The notes below the pieces were generated by a model that was not told where the DNA came from, did not search any database, and saw only the letters and a program-made list of their open reading frames with translations. Source: Ceratothoa steindachneri (taxonomy: Eukaryota > Arthropoda > Malacostraca > Isopoda > Cymothoidae). From it: DNA of 64,000 nucleotides. Every line of letters starts with the position of its first letter. The stretch's first letter is position 1. Positions 55,881 to 64,000 of this stretch are shown here, piece by piece. Position numbers and translations under genes: made by a program. The DNA lies in NCBI GenBank assembly GCA_963969495.1, contig OZ018317.1, positions 219,174,691 through 219,238,690 of the forward strand, in the 5' to 3' direction.

Positions 55881-58778
55881 GGATTTTCTTTATAAATAAC
55901 CACTTCTGTAATTGAAAAAAATCAAATATTTATTTATACCCCCTAAAAAATAAATAGATTATTAATACATAATTCATTTAACACATATTTTTCATCATTT
56001 TACCACTTTGATCAAATAGCAATTCTCCATGGAGTAAACTCGCGTCCTGCAGGAACAGGACCAGAGCGCCATTTAGGATTCAGGGAAGGAATGCACTGAT
56101 ATTATTATTATTTATGAAATGCTGACTTTGGAATAAATCTGCAATATTTTTTTTAAATTAGCGTTTCAACCCTTGATTCCGATATTCAGAATTAAAAGCT
56201 CTGCTGTTCGTACTTTTACTACAGCTAGCGACTAATCTCTTTGTTCTTGGGAATAAGCCATTTTGTATGAACATTTTCCCTTCGTCGTTCATTTTACAGT
56301 TCACGGAGGACCCTTTTTTTCAAATCTATGTCGATTCCTCCTACTCCAACATTTTTTCTTTTGCCATATACAAGTTCATCTCCTTCCTTGCCATTTTCAT
56401 CGGAAACACTCTCTACGTTCCCTACCTACTAGTGTATTACTGTGATAGTAGTCTTTCCACAGTCTCCATACAAGCCCAACTAATCATCATTGCGGTTATT
56501 GAGTGCTCTACTTCTCATGGATTCTGTTTCTCTTCGCTCTTCTCGGTGCATCCTCTTCCATCCAAGTTTATAATGACCCATTGGTGCTCCATCCCGAATT
56601 ATGTTCAGAGACTATCTAGCTGAAGCAATACGTGAGCTAAATTTTGATGAGAGGCATTCATGGAAGCCTAACTTAGTTTCAGGGAATTTCCGCTTCCTTT
56701 TCCTTTGGACAGCTTTCCCTCTCCTCTCCGATCAACATCACTTCCAATCCGCGAAGGCCTTCATCTGCTTCTGCCGCATGTCCACGGCCCAAGAGTTCCC
56801 GCTGGTTGCCAGTATCCTTTCGACTCCATCAGATCAAAATTTATTAGTTATGCTTCCCCTCTCTCACAGGCAATGTCGTTCTACACCGATTACTCCCATT
56901 CTCTCTTCAGCCCATTCGCTACCTTCGTGGTGGATATTGCGGCTGATCTTTTGTCTTCCTTTATCACGAGTGCTCATCATACTCACTAGATTTTTATGAT
57001 GCCATCTCATCTAGCTATTTCTTTCCACATAATGCGAGTTATTCACGGATCCGAGAAACATGATTTCTGAACTATCCCATTACTTCCACTCTCCGATTAT
57101 CGAGATTCACCTGCACTTGTATGAGCTTTCGGTCCTGTCTGATAAGCATTTGACCATTTGCCTCAAATCCACTTTGGTGTATATGACTATGAAGCGGCTG
57201 AACAAAATAATTTGTCAATCTCTACCCACCCTCTTGCAAAGACGTAAAGTTCCTTTTAATTTCTTCAATAATAGCATTTCGAGCGCACCACTCTTAAAGA
57301 AATAACCTCCCACTTTCACTACATTCCGAAATAACTTGATTTTCTTTGACATCATGTTTTTATACGTTATACTTTTCGTACTCCTAAATGAATTATCACA
57401 ACTTTTACAACTTTAGAGTAATTGAGGATTATCAGAAAAAAACCCCCCACTTTTAGAGAATGCTGACTTATACTGAAAGAGAACCGAGGCAAGAGAAACA
57501 AAAGGACTCTACAAAATGATGCCAAATGTACATATTACTTCTTACACAAGTATTGTTATTATATTCTTTTAATCATGTGCATTCTACTTAAAAATCCTAA
57601 TAAAGTAATGAATTTTAAACAAAACATTTATTGAAAAGAAAATTAAACCAAATTATTGTAACTCAGTGGATTTTGCTGTCTAAACGAAACGTTATGACAT
57701 AGAAAGTTCGGTTACAGACAGGTAATTGGCATTTATGCCATAAATTCATTCAAGGCAACTCTGGTCTTAGAGACGCGAGTTAGGAATAAAATGAAATAAT
57801 TATCAAACTGCGGAGCAAAAAATCTTGAAAATATAAAATATTGTGAGAAACATTAAAAATCACCGTAATATTTATATACATATAATACTATCAAAAATAA
57901 TCTATGGGAAAGGATTCTGAATATAATTTAATCAAAATTTTAATAGAATGTGGTTCATTTTCTATACCTATTTCCATTTTCGCCCACAATCATCTCTTGT
58001 TTGATAAAGTGGCTCTAATTCTCGTTTTCTCTGGTTAGAAGAAGTTTCCCTCTATAACGGGTATAATATATCAATATTTACTGCTTTTTACAACCAAAAT
58101 GCGTTACATAAACGTTCAGTGGTTGAAACGAGGCAATTTGAAACAACGGCTTTCCATCCGCAGGCCTCATTCCGGACGTCCCGGTGCAAGTATGGACATC
58201 AGGGGTTCTTGAGAACGAAATCATGATCAAAATTTTATATTACAAATGGACCTCATTTGATCAAAGAATCCCAGAATTGATGAGACTTCTAAATGTTCTC
58301 GAATATTTCTGTTTGTCATCAGTGAAATTATGTTAATGTCATTGTTACTGGAGTGAAATTTTGAGACATAAAGAACCATGATGGAGATTTTCAATGAGTA
58401 TGATGTGCATCATTGAATAATCGTATTTAAGGGGCGATTTCTCACCCTGAGTTAATTAGGCTACGCGATAGTTGAACAGGATAGCGCATTTTTCTTGGCA
58501 TTTTATAAATCAAATGTTCCTGTAAATGATAACTTGTAGAATAGTCATTTAGTTCATTTAAGCAAGGCCTATTCAACTCATGGAAACATATTTTTTTATT
58601 ACGGTTTAACGATCTATTTTGCCTTTAGTCAAGAAGAGACGGTGAAATTTAAAAATTGCGAATACACATAAGAAAGGTTTTGAGCAAATGAGCGATAAAA
58701 TTGAGTATTATCCTAAACTTATAACTTTTTATTATAGTAATATATTAAACAGAGAAGGAAGTATGAAATATTATATAC

Positions 58779-58780
<2 letters not shown>
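55880..58780. other. Long tract without a recognised gene
   Basis: Plus-strand frames at 56,267-56,623, 56,601-56,999 and 57,060-57,305 are free of low complexity, and one contains YYCDSSLSTVSIQAQLIIIA, faintly like a LINE-associated RNase H (x-x-x-S-x-x-x-A-E-L-x-A-I), but the acidic residues are wrong. I cannot support a family. The rest, 57.3-58.78 kb, is AT-rich with nothing recognised. Confidence 0.3.

Positions 58781-58786
<6 letters not shown>

Positions 58787-58855
<69 letters not shown>
58787..58855. repeat. (TA)n microsatellite, left flank of mariner-like element
   Basis: TA run that ends at the terminal repeat of the following element. Confidence 0.96.
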
Positions 58856-58858
<3 letters not shown>

Positions 58859-59780
58859 GGTCTTTCAACAAGGACGCTCGAGCTTTGTTAGGCGATAGTG
58901 GCTATGTTGTTAAAGCGACATCTGGCAATCTCAAGGGGAACTGTTCAGTAATACTTAGCAAGTCACGATGGAAGGTTATAGCGTTGAACAGAATGTGCAA
59001 ATCACCAAATGTTATTATCAAAATCAGTGCTCCGTTCGACAAACGTTCCGCGCATTACGAGGCCCATTTTTGGAGGAATGGATTTGTGAACAAGCAAAAT
59101 TGTCGGATTTGGGACGAAAACAATCCACATGAGATACACCAGCACCAATTGCATTCCAATAAAGTCACTATTTGGTGGGAATTTTCGTCTAACGGAATCA
59201 TCGTTCCGTATTTTTTTGAGAACGAAGATGTGATTGCCATAACCGTCAACGGCGAGACCTACAGATCGATGATAAGCAACTTCTTGTGGCCTCAACTGGA
59301 TTATATGCCTGATATGGATACTGACGACATGTGGTTCCAACAGGACGGCGCTACGTGCCACACTGCGCACGCCACGATAGACATTTTGCACCAGCGATTT
59401 CAGAGCAGGGTCATCTCGCGCAGCGGCGAAGTCGACTGGCAACCGAGATCATGCGATTTAACGCCATTAGACTACTTTCTTTGGGGCTACCTTAAATCGC
59501 AGGTCTATGCGAATTATCCGCAAACAGTTGATGTCCTCAAAGTCAACATAACGAAAACCATCCAGCAAATTCAGCCAGATTTATGCGACAAAGTCATCGA
59601 AAATTGGGCCTCCCGAATACGTTCCACCAAGCGAAGCCGCGGCGGACATTTGAATGACGTCATATTCCACACTTAATGCCATAAAATGTACTTTCAAATT
59701 TAAAATAAATTCAGTGCATATATCACACACAACTTGTTTTATTTACATTTGAAATTCGAGCGACCTTATTGAAAGACCCT

Positions 59781-59781
<1 letters not shown>
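58856..59781 (+). mobile_element. Internally deleted mariner-like element
   Basis: Ends AAGGGTCTTTCAACAAGGAC and, reversed, AAGGGTCTTTCAATAAGGTC, flanked on both sides by TA repeats. The original start at 58,968 reads MEGYSVEQNVQITKCYYQNQ then SVRQTFRALR, after which the frame changes abruptly to EAHFWRNGFVNKQNCRIW. The helix-turn-helix part and the first D of the usual SDEAHF block have been deleted. The remainder has 200 residues free of stops: KVTIWWEFSSNGIIVPYFFE, MWFQQDGATCHTAHAT (second Asp), SRSGEVDWQPRSCDLTPLDY (third Asp), WASRIRSTKRSRGGHLNDVI. The coding frame 58,885-59,676 is long because the deletion is recent or harmless to the frame. Confidence 0.9.
58885..59676 (+). pseudogene. 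mariner-like transposase, C-terminal two thirds
   Basis: The 263-codon frame is real from about residue 50 onward, where it joins the conserved FVNKQNCRIW block. Upstream residues are a wrong-frame reading of the true N-terminus. Second and third catalytic Asp blocks are intact (QQDGATCHTA, CDLTPLDYFLW), the first is lost to the deletion, so the protein could not transpose its own copy. Confidence 0.88.
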
Positions 59782-61150
<1,369 letters not shown>

Positions 61151-62655
61151 CCCTGCGTGGGTGATCTTCGGTCAGATTTTCCGTCTTCATCCGAATCACG
61201 CAGTCGGCCTTCATCTTGTCTGGAAACCGGTAATCCAACAGGGAAATGTCGTCAAAATCTTCCGCCAAATACCAGAGATGCTGTTGGGGAGCATTGCTCG
61301 CGGTTGCAACGAGGTTCATCTGCTGCGTGTACTTCTGGAGTTCAGTCCGCAATATGATGTCGTTGTATGGGATGTGGGATGCCAGATGAGATTCTTGCCA
61401 AAAGCGGACGTACACCAGGGTAGTGAACAGCGTCATGCCAGTCACATTCTGTTTCTCTCGTTTCGTTGTCTTGAATTACTGTCGTAACAGAAACATCTTG
61501 AGGCAGTAGATGCACTTTGACATTTAGGTCGCGTGTTAGATGGCACCAGGGGCCCGAAAGAATGTTTAAGTCGTTGTGCCCCCTCCGAGGAACAGGGATG
61601 CGAGCTGTAGGAACTCGAAGTAGTCATCGCACATACACTTTGTTGGATCAGCCAGGGCAGATGCCAAGTAATCCTTTATCTGGGAGTGGAGCTGCTCCAG
61701 ATTTCCTTCGAAGAGGATATCATCAGCCACCGTGTTCTTTTGCTAGTTCAAGGTCCGCCACACCTTCTGGAAACGCTTGAAAAGGGTGACTTCCGGACCT
61801 CCAGTGTGCCCAAAGACGACTCGAAAGAAGGCAAAGAGAACAATCTCCAACGCAAAACCTTCCTCGATCCGGACGCACGCGCCATTATGGAGGCCAGTGT
61901 TGCTTGCAGTTGTATCGAAGACAAATCCGACTACTTCGGCGCGAATCTTCCAAGCCTCGAGCAATTCCAGACACGCTACGGCCTGCGTTTATCTAGTACA
62001 TCGGGCAGCACGTAGAATACCCAGCAACTTCTCGAATCTTTGACCAGTTGCCAGAATCGCAACCCTCTCCACTGTCTTCCCTCCCATCTCCTGCAGCATT
62101 TTCCCGTCTCAATGAGGAAAAGGAGACCAGCTGCTTGAAAGTCCTTTCGCGCTTCTTTGTCTTGGATTTGTCGTGTGTGACGACGCCACCGCTTTATCGA
62201 TCTTTGAGACAACGTCAGATCAGAAATATCGTAGCCCAGGGCCTGTGCAACAGCGCCAGTGACGAACGCCGCACCATGATCCGGGAGAGTGACTCGATCC
62301 AAGGCGTAGACGAGTTCGGGAGATTTGAAGATGTTCTTCAGCCTCTTCGCAGGAGGACCAGATGTACAGGCTGAAGTTGAAGGTCGGTAGTCATCTTCAG
62401 CCTGTGACTCCTCTGACGATAGGGAGCTGGAACTAAAGGCAGCAGCGGCCCCTTGGGAGCAGCTTCTAGGTCATTTCTCTTCTCATGCCTGACCTCGACT
62501 CCAGTTTTCTTCGCGTCGATCCCTGCAATGCTGCACGAGAAGATGTCCAAACGCTGCATTTTGAGGAACTCCTTGTTTTCTTCGTTGGTCATGGTCTGGT
62601 GGGCATCGCTTGTAATAACATCGAAGAGATTCTTAAGGTGATCCAATAACATCTT
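61151..62655 (-). pseudogene. Uncharacterised transposase-like gene, copy 2
   Basis: Minus strand from 62,652: LDHLKNLFDVITSDAHQTMT, EENKEFLKMQR, FSCSIAGIDAKKTGVEVRHE; then 62,302: LDRVTLPDHGAAFVTGAVAQ, DISDLTLSQRSIKRWRRHTR; a shifted ETGKMLQEMGGKTVERVAIL; 61,964-61,743: GFVFDTTASNTGLHNGACVR, GHTGGPEVTLFKRFQKVW; 61,445-61,151: QQHLWYLAEDFDDISLLDY. All blocks parallel copy 1 and in the same order. The C-R-H-H motif expected between GAC..IEEG and GHTGGP has been removed by a small deletion. The C-terminal V-x-D-x-A-E-x-G block is missing, cut by the satellite. Several stops. Confidence 0.75.
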
Positions 62656-62776
62656 CTCATTGACATGGTCTGACTCTCACGCACGAGTCCGGTGTTTCTT
62701 GAGTGATTGGTATTAATCATGGATTCTTCGAAGTTTCCTGACAGAAGCATCCACCTACTGTGTCGGGATCCTGCCC

Positions 62777-62779
<3 letters not shown>
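62655..62779. other. No feature recognised
   Basis: Short spacer between the transposase-like gene and a microsatellite. Confidence 0.4.

Positions 62780-62847
<68 letters not shown>
62780..62847. repeat. (TA)n microsatellite
   Basis: About 68 bp of TA repeat. Confidence 0.96.
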
Positions 62848-62849
<2 letters not shown>

Positions 62850-62968
62850 AGCAAATACAGGTTCTGCGGGAGATAACAACAACCGCCACAGGGCTTTCGC
62901 CATATTTTTATTTTCTGCCTTTCAAAACAATTTTGAAGACATAGAAAGATGCAGAAACCTTGTGTAGC

Positions 62969-62972
<4 letters not shown>

Positions 62973-63028
<56 letters not shown>
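62973..63028. repeat. (TA)n microsatellite
   Basis: About 55 bp of TA repeat. Confidence 0.96.
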
Positions 63029-63032
<4 letters not shown>

Positions 63033-63211
63033 AAGAGAGAGAGAAAATTGGATGCGAATGAGCAATGAGATGAGAAAGAGGAGTTTTTTAGAAGCCAAAA
63101 AAAGGGACATTAGAAGAACCCAGAATCAAAGAGAGCAGAGGGCGGCACAATGAAGGCAATCCCTTACCGAGAAGACAGAAATAACGCCAGGGGAAAATTC
63201 TTTTTGGAAAA

Positions 63212-63282
63212 TTCCTGGTCGGGACTCGAACCCGGGTCTGCTGATTGCCGGTAAGATGCTCTACTGCTAAGCTACCAGTGAC
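63212..63282 (-). tRNA. tRNA-like relic (possibly SINE head)
   Basis: In reverse complement: TAGCTTAGCAGTAGAGCA gives a D arm with A-box character, and CGGGTTCGAGTCCCG is a well-formed T arm with a B-box (GGTTCGAGTCC). The acceptor halves (CACTGG / CCAGGA) pair only in part and the anticodon stem is poor, so it is not a working tRNA. Position 34-36 would read GGC if the loop is CCGGCAA. Confidence 0.4.
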
Positions 63283-63379
63283 AATGACTCTACTTCGCCC
63301 AAAGCCTTACCCCATCAAACCCAGTATCTTCTTAATCTAGGAACCTCCAAAGAATTTTTATACTAAATCCTCCTACCCG

Positions 63380-63648
63380 CCTGTGCCTGATCGCTTACCT
63401 TTGATGGCTAGATTTACCAATAAATTGATGTTGTTTGTATGGGGTCCCCAATCGGCCCTTTGGCAGCAGAATTTTCCATGACTCATTTGGAGGAGAGGAT
63501 TTTTTCTGAAGTTCCTGATTCATGTATGCCAACTTTCTATAGACGTTTTGTAGATGACTCCATAGCTATATTTAAACAACGAGATTGTCGTTGTATGACA
63601 TTACATTATATCAATACCATATTATATCTATCAGGAAGGAACCAATAA
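63380..63648 (+). pseudogene. Penelope-like reverse transcriptase fragment
   Basis: The peptide VVCMGSPIGPLAAEFSMTHL with EERIF, followed by TFYRRFVDDSIAIF, matches the Penelope-like RT blocks DGVAMGSPLGP...A...M...E and (Y)-x-R-Y-V-D-D, with the V-D-D catalytic pair kept. Upstream codons read IDVVC in place of the usual DGVA. The frame ends at 63,648 and the remaining RT and the GIY-YIG domain are not found before the window ends. Confidence 0.8.
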
Positions 63649-63649
63649 C

Positions 63650-64000
63650 TTGAAAGCGAACAGACAAAAGGGATTGAAAACCACGAGTTCAGACGGTCTG
63701 AGTAGCGAGAGAGTGCAACGAGGTCAGGTAAATTATGGACAATGGCAAAGCTTAAGGTTATTTAAAGAGACATGTACAAAAATAGAATTTTATTTACACA
63801 AAAAAATAATAAAAGAATTGAACGGTAAAATTACCTCAGAGAATTAACGGGCAAAAATCACATCAATAAACGAAAGGGGGAATTGTAGTTATAAATCAGG
63901 CTATGAAGTTAGAACTTAAGGTATTCCCGGAGGAGTCTATTCAAATGGGGGGGATTAACTCAATTGGGTTACTAAAAGGGGAAGAGGGGTTGGCGTACGG
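63650..64000. other. No feature recognised
   Basis: No supported coding, RNA or repeat feature in the last 350 bp. Confidence 0.4.

Noticed and set aside
56263..57305. Cluster of plus-strand frames that might be an RNase H or membrane protein
   Set aside because: Similarity to RNase H is faint and lacks the acidic residues; hydrophobic stretches follow pyrimidine-rich sequence.
63212..63282. Functional tRNA gene
   Set aside because: T and D arms are good but acceptor and anticodon stems mispair; kept only as a relic.

Overview
This is a eukaryotic, transposon-dense window with no recognisable host gene. The Jockey- and CR1-like LINEs, Ty3/gypsy elements with an arthropod-style gag knuckle, many Tc1/mariner, hAT, Helitron and Penelope-like copies, and very long (TA)n and (GA)n arrays suggest an invertebrate, most likely an arthropod and perhaps a crustacean. 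That assignment is inference from element families; nothing here fixes the species. Nearly every coding stretch is interrupted by stops or frameshifts, so the window reads as an archive of nested insertions.

Layout. 1-1.1 kb: no gene seen. 1.3-3.2 kb: 5' half of a Jockey-like LINE (minus). 3.8-9.6 kb: a roughly 30-bp minisatellite split by a nearly full-length CR1-like LINE (4.3-7.58 kb, minus; esterase-type ORF1, endonuclease, reverse transcriptase) and by a hAT C-terminal relic (8.64-9.24 kb). 9.8-17 kb: unidentified decayed sequence, a reverse-transcriptase scrap and microsatellites. 17.2-22.2 kb: Ty3/gypsy element (plus). 23.8-26.6 kb: second, more decayed gypsy (minus). 27.4-33.4 kb: mariner, hAT terminus carrying a pogo/Tigger-like MITE, a second mariner-like gene, a Tc1 with long inverted repeats, and a Penelope-like element with GIY-YIG endonuclease. 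33.5-36.9 kb: Jockey-like LINE (minus) cut by a hAT element with a perfect 8-bp target duplication. 37-39.2 kb: another LINE (plus), internally deleted.

The most structured part is 39.4-49.4 kb. A transposase-like gene of a family I recognise only as uncharacterised invertebrate proteins is split between 39.77-40.014 kb and 47.294-49.3 kb by an LTR element (40,015-47,293; TG...CA ends, 5-bp duplication CACTG). That LTR element was itself invaded by a Helitron (40,561-45,497; 5' TC, 3' CTAG, between A and T). A second copy of the gene family lies at 61.15-62.65 kb (minus), abutting a roughly 245-bp tandem satellite (59.94-61.15 kb).

49.7-53.8 kb holds three Tc1/mariner elements head to tail in one TA-rich tract; the first has inverted repeats of about 125 bp and a GT-AG intron-like insert in its transposase. 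54-64 kb contains a repeat with a hammerhead-like core (also at 39.4 kb), a long foldback palindrome, an internally deleted mariner, tRNA-like relics and a Penelope-like reverse-transcriptase fragment.
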